NCBI RefSeq assembly: GCF_039523755.1 | Contig: NZ_BAAAFX010000013.1 | Span: 1-64,000 of the forward strand | Reading direction: 5' to 3' | Source of the DNA: Tatumella terrea | GTDB taxonomy: Bacteria; Pseudomonadota; Gammaproteobacteria; Enterobacterales; Enterobacteriaceae | DNA: 64,000 nt | In this document: positions 44,605 to 52,766 of the stretch, piece after piece | Numbering within the stretch: the first letter of the stretch is position 1 | How the letters are laid out: each line of letters starts with the position of its first letter | The notes under the pieces: model-generated | Told to the model about the DNA's origin: nothing | The model's database searches: none | What the model saw: the letters and a program-made list of their open reading frames with translations, nothing else | Translations under genes and position numbers: made by a program

Positions 44605-44746
44605 CTCAGGGCGGGGCGAAATTCCCCACCGGCGGTAAATCAGTGTCTACTGAAAGCCCGCGAGCGCTTCAGCCTCTGGCTGAAGGTCAGCAGATCCGGT
44701 GTAATTCCGGGGCCGACGGTTAAAGTCCGGATGGGAGAGGGTAACG
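44605..44746 (+). promoter_or_regulatory. FMN riboswitch (RFN element)
   Basis: The conserved RFN blocks are present in order: AGGGCGGGGCGAAATTCCCC with ACCGGCGGTAA (44608-44638), AGCCCGCGAGCG (44656-44667), TCCGGTGTAATTCCGGGGCC then GACGGTTAAAGTCCGG, ending in GATGGGAGAGGGTAACG at 44746. It senses flavin mononucleotide and lowers ribB expression when FMN is ample. Confidence 0.97.
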
Positions 44747-44787
44747 ATAGTCCAATGGCCCCGGGTGGGTCCATGCCGTTATTTTTT
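44742..44787 (+). terminator. riboswitch expression platform, putative intrinsic terminator
   Basis: TAACG (44742-44746), the last bases of the aptamer, can pair with CGTTA (44777-44781); inside, ATGG can pair with CCAT, and a C-run with a G-run. Six T follow at 44782-44787. This would compete with the aptamer closing stem and stop transcription before ribB. The fold is by eye. Confidence 0.55.
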
Positions 44788-44855
44788 ATGTCTTGCTGAC
44801 ATTCCTCCTAAGCTGCCCTGATTCTGGTAACGTTGATAATCAAAGGATTTTTACC

Positions 44856-45512
44856 ATGAATCAGACTCTTCTTTCTGAATTTGGCACGTCTGAACAACGT
44901 GTAGAACGTGCACTGGCTGCACTCCGGGAACAGCGCGGCGTTATGGTGCTGGACGATGAAAACCGGGAAAATGAAGCGGACATGATCTTTGCCGCAGAAA
45001 CAATGAGCGTTGCGCAGATGGCGCTGACCATTCGTCACGGTAGCGGTATCGTCTGCCTGTGCCTGACCGAAGAACGCCGCCGTCACCTGGATCTACCGAT
45101 GATGGTGGATAATAATACCAGCGCGTACGGGACCGGGTTCACCGTGACTATCGAAGCGGCTCAGGGGGTTACCACCGGCGTTTCGGCACAGGATCGTATT
45201 ACGACGGTACGTGCGGCAGTGGCCGACGATGCCCGGCCTTCCGATCTGAACCGTCCCGGCCATGTATTTCCGCTGCGCGCCCGTGAAGGGGGAGTGCTTT
45301 CCCGTGGCGGCCATACGGAAGCAACGATCGATCTGGTTCGTCTTGCCGGGTTTAAACCGATGGGTGTGCTGTGTGAACTGACCAACGATGACGGTACGAT
45401 GGCCCGGGCACCGGAAGCCATTGAATTTGCAAAACAACATAATATGCCGGTCGTGACTATCGAAGATCTGATTGCCTGGCGTCAGGTGCACGACAACCGA
45501 CAGGCGGTTTAA
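44856..45512 (+). CDS. ribB: RibB, 3,4-dihydroxy-2-butanone-4-phosphate synthase
   Basis: 218 residues (E. coli 217). It converts ribulose-5-phosphate to dihydroxybutanone phosphate and formate, supplying the four-carbon part of riboflavin. Active-site motifs: LDDENRENEADMIFAAE (Mg2+-binding Glu residues), TIRHGSGIVCLCL and the late LSRGGHTEATIDLVRLAG. AAGGA stands eight bases before the ATG at 44856; a 21-codon upstream extension runs into the expression platform and is rejected. Control is by the FMN riboswitch upstream. Confidence 0.98.
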   Translation: MNQTLLSEFGTSEQRVERALAALREQRGVMVLDDENRENEADMIFAAETMSVAQMALTIRHGSGIVCLCLTEERRRHLDLPMMVDNNTSAYGTGFTVTIEAAQGVTTGVSAQDRITTVRAAVADDARPSDLNRPGHVFPLRAREGGVLSRGGHTEATIDLVRLAGFKPMGVLCELTNDDGTMARAPEAIEFAKQHNMPVVTIEDLIAWRQVHDNRQAV

Positions 45513-45533
45513 TTCCGCCACCGCTCCTCCTGA

Positions 45534-45560
45534 AAGCTGACATCCCGTCAGCTTTTTTTT
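45534..45560 (+). terminator. ribB terminator
   Basis: AAGCTGAC (45534-45541) pairs perfectly with GTCAGCTT (45547-45554) around ATCCC, followed by a run of T to 45560. Confidence 0.95.
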
Positions 45561-45694
45561 ATGGCTTGCCGCCCCCGCCGGCTCTGTCTTTGTTCAAATT
45601 CATTGAAAATGATCATCACCGTTATCAGGGTGTAATCCGTGAGGGAAAGCGTATCGTGTAATGCATTAGCCCAACTGAATTGCGGAATAAATAT

Positions 45695-46480
45695 ATGACA
45701 GCTTCACGTATGCCGGCGGTGTTTCTCGGTCATGGCAGCCCGATGAATGTACTGGAAGAAAATCGTTATACCGAATGCTGGCGCGAACTGGGGGAACGCT
45801 TACCCCGGCCCGACGCCATACTGGCGGTTTCTGCCCACTGGTATACCCGTGGTACGGCGGTAACCGCTATGGAGCAGCCTCGCACCATACATGATTTCGG
45901 CGGCTTTCCGCAGGCATTGTTTGATACGCAGTACAATGCTCCGGGGGCTCCGGCACTGGCGCGGACAGTGGCAGAGCTATTGTCGCCGGTCCCGGTCGCT
46001 CTCGATCAGCAGTGGGGGCTGGATCATGGGTCATGGGGCGTTCTGATTAAGATGTATCCGGATGCCTCCCTCCCGGTCGTGCAATTAAGCATCGACGGAA
46101 CCCAGCCGGCCAGTTATCACTTTGCGCTTGGACAAAAGCTGGCTGCTTTACGTGAGCAGGGAGTGATGATTGTCTCGAGCGGAAACGTGGTTCATAACCT
46201 GCAGAAAGCGCGTTGGGGAGGCGGGGATGAAGTGTACCCCTGGGCAGAATCCTTTAATGATTTTGTCCGTGAGAACCTGAACTGGCAGGGCGAGCCGTCT
46301 CAGCATCCGCTGGTGAATTTTATGCAGCATGAAGGCGCGGCGTTATCTAACCCGACTCCTGAACACTATCTGCCATTACTTTATATTCTGGGCGCATTTC
46401 AGCCGGGTGATAAGATCTCTGTTCCGGTCGACGGTATCGAGATGGGATCCCTGAGTATGCTGTCGGTGCTGGTGGAATAA
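45695..46480 (+). CDS. ygiD: YgiD, 4,5-DOPA dioxygenase-type extradiol dioxygenase
   Basis: 261 residues of the class III extradiol (LigB/DODA) family; the E. coli homologue cleaves the ring of L-DOPA to betalamic-acid-type products in vitro. Likely metal ligands are in FLGHGSPMN, SAHWYTRG and HDFGGFP, with DHGSWGVL and SSGNVVHNL also conserved. The ATG at 45695 is preferred over an in-frame TTG 15 bases upstream. It is convergent with ygiC; a 25-bp hairpin lies between them. Confidence 0.92.
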   Translation: MTASRMPAVFLGHGSPMNVLEENRYTECWRELGERLPRPDAILAVSAHWYTRGTAVTAMEQPRTIHDFGGFPQALFDTQYNAPGAPALARTVAELLSPVPVALDQQWGLDHGSWGVLIKMYPDASLPVVQLSIDGTQPASYHFALGQKLAALREQGVMIVSSGNVVHNLQKARWGGGDEVYPWAESFNDFVRENLNWQGEPSQHPLVNFMQHEGAALSNPTPEHYLPLLYILGAFQPGDKISVPVDGIEMGSLSMLSVLVE

Positions 46481-46489
46481 CGTTACGAT

Positions 46490-46514
46490 GGCGGGGATCG
46501 CCGGGATCCCCGCC
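46490..46514. terminator. hairpin between ygiD and ygiC
   Basis: GGCGGGGATC (46490-46499) pairs perfectly with GATCCCCGCC (46505-46514) around GCCGG, between convergent stops. There is no T-run on either strand. Confidence 0.5.
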
Positions 46515-46535
46515 GGTTGCCTCTCTCCGATCAGC

Positions 46536-47696
46536 TTATCCGGTGAAATAGTGCGGGTAAAAGCGGGAAAGATCCTGAGTGATCAGTTGCTTATCTTCCC
46601 TCAGCCCGATACCCGCCGGCGCATCATCAATCAGCCAGCTACCGATGACGGTGTAATTGCCGTCAAACCTCGGGAGCGGGTGAAACTGCTGAATAATGTA
46701 GCCTTCTTCGCCGTACGGGCCACCGGCACAGGCAATTTCGCCCTGACTATCCATGATGCGGATGTTAGCACCCTCGCGCGAAAATAAGGGTTTGATAACA
46801 TATTTCTCCGGCAGCGGCGGGTTATCTTCAGCAAACCACGCCGGTAACAGGTTCGGATGGCCGGGAAACATCTCCCATAACAAGGGCAGGATGGCTTTAT
46901 TCGAGATAATACTTTTCCAGGCCGGTTCCAGCCAGCGAACCCCGGCATCGGCCAGTTTCATGGAGAAGGATTCCCTGAACATATGTTCCCAGGGATAGAG
47001 CTTGAACAGATGACTGATCACTCTGTCGCCGGTATCGGTAAACTGACCTTTTTCACCCAGCCCGATATCATCAATGTACAGAAAATCATTATCAACGCCT
47101 GCTGCACTGGCGCAGTCCTGCAAATACTGTACTGTTGCACGGTCTTCGTCGGTATCACGACAGCAGCTCAGGTGCAGCAGAGGTATGCCGGAATGCTGTT
47201 GTAACTGACGGAAACGCTCAATCAGTTTTTCCTGCAGGCTGTTAAACTGATCACTGCCGGCGGGCAATTGCCCGGCCGCTAGCTGGTCCTCCAGCCAGAT
47301 CCACTGGAAAAAAGCGGCTTCATACAGCGAGGTCGGTGTATCAGCATTATTTTCCAGCAGTTTGGCATCACCTTCGCCTCCCCACGCCAGATCCAGTCGG
47401 GAGTAGAGCGATGGCTGCCGGCTTTTCCATGCATCGGCAACAAACGGGCGGACATGTGCCGGTATGCGGAATTTATCCAGCAGTGTTTCGCTATGTATGA
47501 CTCTGTCGACCGCCTGCAGACACATCTGGTGCAGCTCTGCCGTGACTTCTTCCAGGTAGTCAATCTGTGACAGCGTAAAACGGTAACAGGCTTCTTCACT
47601 CCAGTAGGGTTCGCCATACAGCGTATGGAAATTGAAGCCATATTCTTCGGCTTTTCTGCGCCAGTCAGGACGTTCGGTGATCCGTTGTCGTTGCAT
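46536..47696 (-). CDS. ygiC: YgiC, glutathionylspermidine synthase-like ATP-grasp protein
   Basis: 386 residues, exactly the E. coli YgiC length. It is an ATP-grasp ligase related to the synthetase half of Gss, with no amidase half; the substrate is not established. Family blocks are ENNADTPTSLYEAAFFQW, DLAWGG, the ATP-grasp VIKPLFSREGANIRI and a C-terminal IGSWLIDDAPAGIGLRED. The ATG at 47696 matches the family start; another ATG at 47705 overlaps the ygiB stop (TGATG), so translation is coupled either way. GGAGG lies just upstream. Confidence 0.92.
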   Translation of the reverse strand: MQRQRITERPDWRRKAEEYGFNFHTLYGEPYWSEEACYRFTLSQIDYLEEVTAELHQMCLQAVDRVIHSETLLDKFRIPAHVRPFVADAWKSRQPSLYSRLDLAWGGEGDAKLLENNADTPTSLYEAAFFQWIWLEDQLAAGQLPAGSDQFNSLQEKLIERFRQLQQHSGIPLLHLSCCRDTDEDRATVQYLQDCASAAGVDNDFLYIDDIGLGEKGQFTDTGDRVISHLFKLYPWEHMFRESFSMKLADAGVRWLEPAWKSIISNKAILPLLWEMFPGHPNLLPAWFAEDNPPLPEKYVIKPLFSREGANIRIMDSQGEIACAGGPYGEEGYIIQQFHPLPRFDGNYTVIGSWLIDDAPAGIGLREDKQLITQDLSRFYPHYFTG

Positions 47697-47704
47697 ACCC
47701 GGCA

Positions 47705-48355
47705 TCAGCCTCCGAAGGTTCTGCCGCTGCGGGCAGCGGGTGCAGCGCTGTGACGTTGCATAGGCATCTGGCGGGCCACGGACTCGCCGAAACCGCCCCG
47801 GGTAATGGTAGTGGTGGTCGCCGGTTTCGGTGTCATGGCGCTTTTCGGCACGGTCGCACTGCGTCCGCCCGCAGCCGGACCGTAGCTCCGGCCGGAAGCA
47901 TCCACAAATTGTCCGCGGGCCGGGCTGGTGGCACTGCGCGGACTGAACAGCGGCTGAGCCATCCCTCCGCCCATCATCCGTCCCATCATGTAGCCGGCCA
48001 TCAGCGGCATCCAGGGGCTGCTGCTGTGCTGAGCTTCAGTCCCGGCGGCTGCCGGCACCTGCTGGCACTGATTATCACCAAATTCGGCGACGCAATCTTC
48101 ACGGGTGGCATATTTCGGGGCGGTACGTGCGGCTTCTTTAGCGGCACTGTTATAAGCGCTGGTACATTGTGTGCTCTGACCGGGATTTGCCTGACTGCAC
48201 TGGTCAGCATTCATATACATTGAGACTTTTTCGTCTTTTTGCTCGCAGCCAGTGACCATAAATACTGCAGAAATAGCCATCGCAACCGGTGTCAGATGAC
48301 GGGGTTGCCAGCCTTTACGAAAGGCCGCATGACGTATGTTTTTTGTCCGTTTCAT
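47705..48355 (-). CDS. ygiB: YgiB, DUF1190 putative lipoprotein-like protein
   Basis: 216 residues, alike E. coli YgiB. An N-terminal basic stretch (MKRTKNIRHAAFRKGW) precedes a hydrophobic segment ending in MVTGC, a possible lipobox Cys. After it come NADQCSQANPGQSTQC, APKYATREDCVAEFGDNQCQ, a GYMMGRMMGGGMA run and a TTTTITRGGFGESVA motif. It has several Cys residues suited to disulfides in the envelope. It is cotranscribed with ygiC, and 142 bp after tolC on the same strand, as in E. coli. Function is unknown. Confidence 0.92.
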   Translation of the reverse strand: MKRTKNIRHAAFRKGWQPRHLTPVAMAISAVFMVTGCEQKDEKVSMYMNADQCSQANPGQSTQCTSAYNSAAKEAARTAPKYATREDCVAEFGDNQCQQVPAAAGTEAQHSSSPWMPLMAGYMMGRMMGGGMAQPLFSPRSATSPARGQFVDASGRSYGPAAGGRSATVPKSAMTPKPATTTTITRGGFGESVARQMPMQRHSAAPAARSGRTFGG

Positions 48356-48462
48356 TATATTTTTCCTGAACCCAGAGATCAGGGCTAAGAATAGGGGATG
48401 GCTGGTCGAAAATGAAGCAGAAGCAGGGAGTGTGCGGGGATCTTTACGTTGTTATACGTTTC

Positions 48463-48488
48463 GCCGGGGAACAGGGCTGTCCCCCGGC
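48463..48488 (-). terminator. strong hairpin after tolC
   Basis: Plus-strand GCCGGGGAACAG (48463-48474) and CTGTCCCCCGGC (48477-48488) form a 12-bp stem with one wobble, 10 bp after the tolC stop. No T-run follows on the minus strand, so it may only attenuate reading into ygiB. Confidence 0.5.
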
Positions 48489-48497
48489 AAATCAACG

Positions 48498-49979
48498 TTA
48501 GTGGCGGAAAGGATTGCCACCACGGGGTGATGCGACGTTCTGACGGGCTGCGGCCGGGGTGACGGCAGCACTGCCTGGCGCCGAGCCATTGCCATCCGCC
48601 GCGGCATCCTGTTGCGCATTTTCAGGCGCAACAGTATCCGGGGATGTCGAAACGTCTTTACCCAACTGAGCATTCAGCGCGGCCAGGTCCTGTTCATTCA
48701 GGGTACCCAGCGCATACTTGATATTCAGCTGGTTAATCAGATAACTATAGCGTGCATCTGACAGCTGCTGTCTGGCGTTGTACAGGGTGGTGGTGGCATC
48801 CAGTACATCGACGATGGTACGGGTCCCCACCTGGTAACCGGCTTCCATCGCATCCAGAGAACTTTTCGCAGAGACGACGGCCTGTTTATACGCATTAATG
48901 CTACTGATGGAGGCATTAACGTTATTAAACGAGGAACGCACGGTCTGTACCGCAGAGCGGTGTGCGCTTTCCAGTTTTTCACTGGCGCTGACAAAGCTGT
49001 ATTCAGCCTGTTTTACTTCAGAGGAGACCGCGCCGCCGCTGTACAGCGGAATAGAAAGGCTCAGTCCGACCTGAGTGGTGCCGGCGATGGAGTCCTGGGT
49101 GGATGACGTGGTGTGTGCGCGGTAGCCATCGTACTTGCTGTTAGACATTCCGGTCGATGCCGTCAGCCCCAATGTCGGCATATGGCCGGTTTCGGCATAT
49201 TTAATCTGTTCACGGGCCAGATCCTGTGAAAGACGCGCGGATAATAAGGTCAGGTTATGATTATCGGCTTCTTTCAGTAATGCCCCCACGGCTTCCGGCT
49301 TCTCGGTGCTGAAACGGGAAATATTCAGAGACGCCAGCGCGTAATAATCATTACCGGTCACCTGACGTAAGGCTTCCACCTTATTATCCAGATTATTACG
49401 GGCAGTGACTTCGTTGGCTAATACACTGTCATATTGTGCGCGGGCATTCTGTACATCCGTAATCGCCACCAGGCCGACATTAAAACGCTGCGTCGTTTGG
49501 TCCAGTTCGCGATAAATGGATTGTTTCTGCGCTTCGGTATAAGAGAGCGTATCGATAGCACTCAGCACATTAAAATAGGCTGTCGCTGTATTCAGGATAA
49601 GATCCTGTTGGGCAACCTGATAAGTGACATCCTGAATACCGGCCGTTTTTTCCTGTAACGTCAGCGCACGCCATTTAGACATATCAAAAATAGTCTGTGT
49701 CAGCTGCAATGACGCGCTGCCGGTATTAGAGCGGATACCACTGTTGTCACGATAACCACTATTAAATGTGTAATCGCCGCCCAGACCTAACTGAGGTAAC
49801 AGAGGACTGCGTGATTCATTAATTTTTTCGAACGCGGCATCACGATCGGCAGCAGCACTGCGCAGGTCAGGGTTAGAGGTACGGGCCTGCTGGTAAACCT
49901 GGAGAAGATCTTCTGCCTGGCTAAGCTGTGTGAAGCCGGCAAGGCTCATGCCAATAATGACGGGGAGCAATTTTTTCAT
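48498..49979 (-). CDS. tolC: TolC, outer-membrane efflux channel
   Basis: 493 residues, alike E. coli TolC. It forms the trimeric outer-membrane duct for AcrAB-type pumps and type I secretion, so it could serve the adhesin encoded at the left edge. The signal peptide is MKKLLPVIIGMSLAGF with cleavage after LSQA. Two repeated halves carry the strand and helix motifs DLLQVYQQARTSNPDL, TTQRFNVGLVAITDVQNARA, GYQVGTRTIVDVLDATTTLY. AAGGA six bases before the ATG at 49979 decides the start; another ATG at 49985 abuts the ribosome site. The C-terminus is Ala/Pro-rich as in the family. Confidence 0.98.
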   Translation of the reverse strand: MKKLLPVIIGMSLAGFTQLSQAEDLLQVYQQARTSNPDLRSAAADRDAAFEKINESRSPLLPQLGLGGDYTFNSGYRDNSGIRSNTGSASLQLTQTIFDMSKWRALTLQEKTAGIQDVTYQVAQQDLILNTATAYFNVLSAIDTLSYTEAQKQSIYRELDQTTQRFNVGLVAITDVQNARAQYDSVLANEVTARNNLDNKVEALRQVTGNDYYALASLNISRFSTEKPEAVGALLKEADNHNLTLLSARLSQDLAREQIKYAETGHMPTLGLTASTGMSNSKYDGYRAHTTSSTQDSIAGTTQVGLSLSIPLYSGGAVSSEVKQAEYSFVSASEKLESAHRSAVQTVRSSFNNVNASISSINAYKQAVVSAKSSLDAMEAGYQVGTRTIVDVLDATTTLYNARQQLSDARYSYLINQLNIKYALGTLNEQDLAALNAQLGKDVSTSPDTVAPENAQQDAAADGNGSAPGSAAVTPAAARQNVASPRGGNPFRH

Positions 49980-50072
49980 TTGCATTCCTTGTTTTGCAGC
50001 GAAATTGCATAAATGGTGCTGTCGGGTGCCAAAAAATAATCAGCGATTCTATCAGAGTCAGACGGCATGTTA

Positions 50073-50091
50073 AGTTGGCTTAACGTGCCAT
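50073..50091 (-). promoter_or_regulatory. putative marbox (MarA/SoxS/Rob site) upstream of tolC
   Basis: The minus strand reads ATGGCACGTTAAGCCAACT, which fits the degenerate marbox AYnGCACnnWnnRYYAAAY at all but one position. It overlaps a perfect inverted repeat, GTTAAG/CTTAAC (50069-50074 with 50079-50084). In E. coli tolC is activated by MarA, SoxS and Rob through such a box. The site lies 94 bp before the tolC start. Confidence 0.65.
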
Positions 50092-50203
50092 CCGGGTTGG
50101 ATAGCGCGAAATAAGTGCCATACAGATACCTGCAACGGGGTGTAACAATTGCAGTATATAACGTTATACCGGGTTGTCATCAGACGTTATCAGGAGTATC
50201 GCA

Positions 50204-50839
50204 ATGACGGAAATAAAAAAATCGCCCATCACTTTCGGGCATCACGATGTAGAAATTATGACACGGGAAAGCCGGTATAAAGGATTTTTTTCTTTAACGA
50301 GCTATCGATTTCGCCATCGTTTATTTTCCGGCGGGATGAGTCCGGTGATTGAACGTGAGGTTCTGGAACGGGGCCACGCCGTCGCCGTTCTGCCTTATGA
50401 CCCCCGGCGTGACCAGGTGGTGCTGATAGAGCAGATCCGCATCCCGGCCTATGATACCAGTGAAACCCCGTGGCTCCTCGAGATAGTGGCGGGTATGATA
50501 GGTGAGGGAGAATCGGATGAGCAGGTGGCACGGCGTGAAGCAAAAGAAGAAGCCGGTTTACTGCTGGGCCGGCTGAAACCTGTGATAAATTATTTGTCGA
50601 GCCCCGGCGGGAGCAGTGAACGTATCACTGTACTGGCAGGTGAGGCCGATGCCTCGACGGCGAAAGGATCTCACGGGCTGGCAGAAGAGAACGAGGATAT
50701 TCTCGTCCGGGTGGTGAGCAGGGAGCAGGCTTATCAATGGGTAGAAAAGGGGATTATCGATAATGCAGCAACAGTGATTGCCCTACAGTGGCTGGAGCTG
50801 CATCACAGACGACTACAAGAAGAATGGAAGGCCACATGA
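50204..50839 (+). CDS. nudF: NudF (AspP/ADPRP), ADP-ribose pyrophosphatase
   Basis: 211 residues. It hydrolyses ADP-ribose, and in E. coli also ADP-glucose, to the monophosphates. The Nudix box lies at 97-119: GMIGEGESDEQ then VARREAKEEAG, with all catalytic Glu residues. An N-terminal domain (residues 1-55) forms the dimer. AGGAG eight bases before the ATG at 50204 sets the start; the 10 upstream codons are not used. It is divergent from tolC and heads nudF-yqiB-cpdA-yqiA-parE, the E. coli order. The stop overlaps the yqiB start. Confidence 0.97.
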   Translation: MTEIKKSPITFGHHDVEIMTRESRYKGFFSLTSYRFRHRLFSGGMSPVIEREVLERGHAVAVLPYDPRRDQVVLIEQIRIPAYDTSETPWLLEIVAGMIGEGESDEQVARREAKEEAGLLLGRLKPVINYLSSPGGSSERITVLAGEADASTAKGSHGLAEENEDILVRVVSREQAYQWVEKGIIDNAATVIALQWLELHHRRLQEEWKAT

Positions 50840-51261
50840 CTCAACGTTACACTCCCGATTTCCCTGAAATGATGCGTCTCAACGAGACGAACTATGCACA
50901 ACTGCGTCGACTGTTACCCCGGGATGAGCGGGAAGGGGAGAGCATTACGTATCAGATTAACGGTGCCCGTTACCGTCTGACCGTTGAAGAGTCCACGCGC
51001 TACACCACCCGAATTAATCTTTGCCAGACAGCCCCTGCCGTCAGCTACTGGAGTCTGCCGGCGATGTCTGTCAGGTTGTATCACGACGCCCGTGTTGCGG
51101 AAGTGTGTTCAACGCAACAGATCTACCGTTTTAAAGCGCGCTATGATTATCCGAATAAAAAATTACACCAGCGTGATGAAAAGCATCAGATTAACCAGTT
51201 CCTTGCCGAGTGGCTGCGTTACTGCCTGCTGCAAGGGACGATGGCCGAAGCGATGTGTTAA
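50836..51261 (+). CDS. yqiB: YqiB, DUF1249 protein
   Basis: 141 residues. It starts MTQRYTPDFPEMMRLNETNY, with no signal peptide or membrane segment, and has the conserved blocks LPRDEREGESITYQI, YTTRINLCQ, VRLYHDARVAEVCS and YPNKKLHQRDEKHQINQFL. Function is unknown; DUF1249 genes nearly always lie between nudF and cpdA. The ATG overlaps the nudF TGA (ATGA), so the two are translationally coupled. Confidence 0.93.
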   Translation: MTQRYTPDFPEMMRLNETNYAQLRRLLPRDEREGESITYQINGARYRLTVEESTRYTTRINLCQTAPAVSYWSLPAMSVRLYHDARVAEVCSTQQIYRFKARYDYPNKKLHQRDEKHQINQFLAEWLRYCLLQGTMAEAMC

Positions 51262-51306
51262 ATCCGACACCTTCCCCGATAATAGCGTGCTCACTAAGGA
51301 TATCTC

Positions 51307-52134
51307 TTGGATAGTGTGTTAATACCCCGGATCGCCGATAACTCACAGATACGCGTGCTGCAACTGACGGATACCCATCTGTTTCAGGGCCGGCACGAAT
51401 CTTTGCTGGGCGTCAATACCTGGGCAGGTTTCCAGGCGGTATTAGAGGCGATTATTGAGCGGCAGGATCATTTTGATTTAATTATTGCTACCGGTGACCT
51501 GGCTCAGGACCATTCGATTCAGGCCTATCGGAATTTTGCGGAAGGGATTTGCAGGCTGCCCGCCCCCTGTGTGTGGTTGCCGGGGAATCACGATTTTCAG
51601 CCAGCCATGTATGATACGCTGGCCAGTGCAGGCATCAGTCAGTCCAGGCATGTTCTGCTGGGGGATCACTGGCAGATGCTGCTGCTCGATAGCCAGGTCT
51701 ATGGCGTGCCCCATGGCATGCTCAGTGATTTTCAGCTGGAATGGCTGGAGATGACACTATCCCGTTCGCCGGAACGGGATACGCTTATTCTGTTGCATCA
51801 TCATCCTGTGCCGTCCGGATGCCGCTGGCTCGACCAGCATAATCTGCGGAATTCCCATCAGCTGGATGCCGTACTGCAGTGGTATCCCCGTGTCAGGGCG
51901 CTGATTTGCGGGCATATCCATCAGGAAATGGATGAAGACTGGAAGGGCCGTCGGGTGCTCTCTGCACCTTCCACCTGTGTCCAGTTTAAGCCCCATTGCA
52001 GCGGTTTTACTATCGATGCTCTGGCCCCGGGCTGGCGTACCTTAACCCTGAAACCGGGCGGTGAAATGGAGACTGCTGTTTACCGGCTGAAAACGACCGA
52101 CTTCCTGCCCGATCTGGAATCTGAAGGATATTAG
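51307..52134 (+). CDS. cpdA: CpdA, 3',5'-cyclic-AMP phosphodiesterase
   Basis: 275 residues, class III cAMP phosphodiesterase; by lowering cAMP it tunes CRP-dependent genes. The binuclear metallophosphatase motifs are all present: LTDTHLF, ATGDLAQD, LPGNHDF, LLHHHP and CGHIHQE. The start is TTG at 51307 with AAGGA in front; the E. coli gene also has a TTG start. It ends three bases before yqiA. Confidence 0.96.
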   Translation: MDSVLIPRIADNSQIRVLQLTDTHLFQGRHESLLGVNTWAGFQAVLEAIIERQDHFDLIIATGDLAQDHSIQAYRNFAEGICRLPAPCVWLPGNHDFQPAMYDTLASAGISQSRHVLLGDHWQMLLLDSQVYGVPHGMLSDFQLEWLEMTLSRSPERDTLILLHHHPVPSGCRWLDQHNLRNSHQLDAVLQWYPRVRALICGHIHQEMDEDWKGRRVLSAPSTCVQFKPHCSGFTIDALAPGWRTLTLKPGGEMETAVYRLKTTDFLPDLESEGY

Positions 52135-52137
52135 TCC

Positions 52138-52719
52138 ATGTCTGTTTTGCTTTACCTGCATGGTTTTAACAGTTCCCCCCGTTCTGTGAAAGCGACCCTG
52201 CTGCAGCAATGGGTGCAACAACATTACCCGCAAATCACCATGATCACGCCACAATTACCGGATCATCCCGATAACGCCGCCCGGAGTCTGGATGAGCTGG
52301 TCACCGGATTTGCCGGAGAGCCTGCGGGCATTGTGGGGTCGTCGCTTGGCGGGTATTATGCCACCTGGCTGTCACAGCGTTTTATGCTGCCGGCGGTGGT
52401 GATCAACCCCGCCACCCGGCCATTTGAACTGCTGCAACACTATCTGGGCGATAACCGGAACCCGTACACGGGCCGGGAATATGTGTTAGAGTCTCGCCAT
52501 ATCCATGACCTGAAGGCGATGCAGGTCGACCCTCTGGTCGCACCGGATCTTTTATGGCTGTTATTACAGACCGGCGATGAAGTCCTCGACTACCGGCAGG
52601 CGCTGACGTATTACTCAGCCTGCCGCCAGACCGTCGAGGAAGGGGGAGATCATGCCTTCCGCGGTATTGAACGCTATTTTCCACAGTTGATTGATTTCCT
52701 GGGATTAGCCTGCGACTGA
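52138..52719 (+). CDS. yqiA: YqiA, alpha/beta-hydrolase esterase
   Basis: 193 residues, alpha/beta-hydrolase fold (UPF0227/YqiA). The nucleophile is in GSSLGGYYATWL, an Asp in LLLQTGDEVLDY and a His in EGGDHAFRGIERYF. The E. coli protein is an esterase on short acyl chains, with no settled physiological role. AAGGA at the end of cpdA is its ribosome site. It precedes parE by 47 bp. Confidence 0.95.
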   Translation: MSVLLYLHGFNSSPRSVKATLLQQWVQQHYPQITMITPQLPDHPDNAARSLDELVTGFAGEPAGIVGSSLGGYYATWLSQRFMLPAVVINPATRPFELLQHYLGDNRNPYTGREYVLESRHIHDLKAMQVDPLVAPDLLWLLLQTGDEVLDYRQALTYYSACRQTVEEGGDHAFRGIERYFPQLIDFLGLACD

Positions 52720-52766
52720 CACTGCAGCGCGAACCAACCTAATTCAGAAAAAACGAAAAGAGAACA

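Noticed and set aside
44535..44799. Short ORFs across the ribB leader
   Set aside because: The sequence is an FMN riboswitch; the ORFs are incidental.
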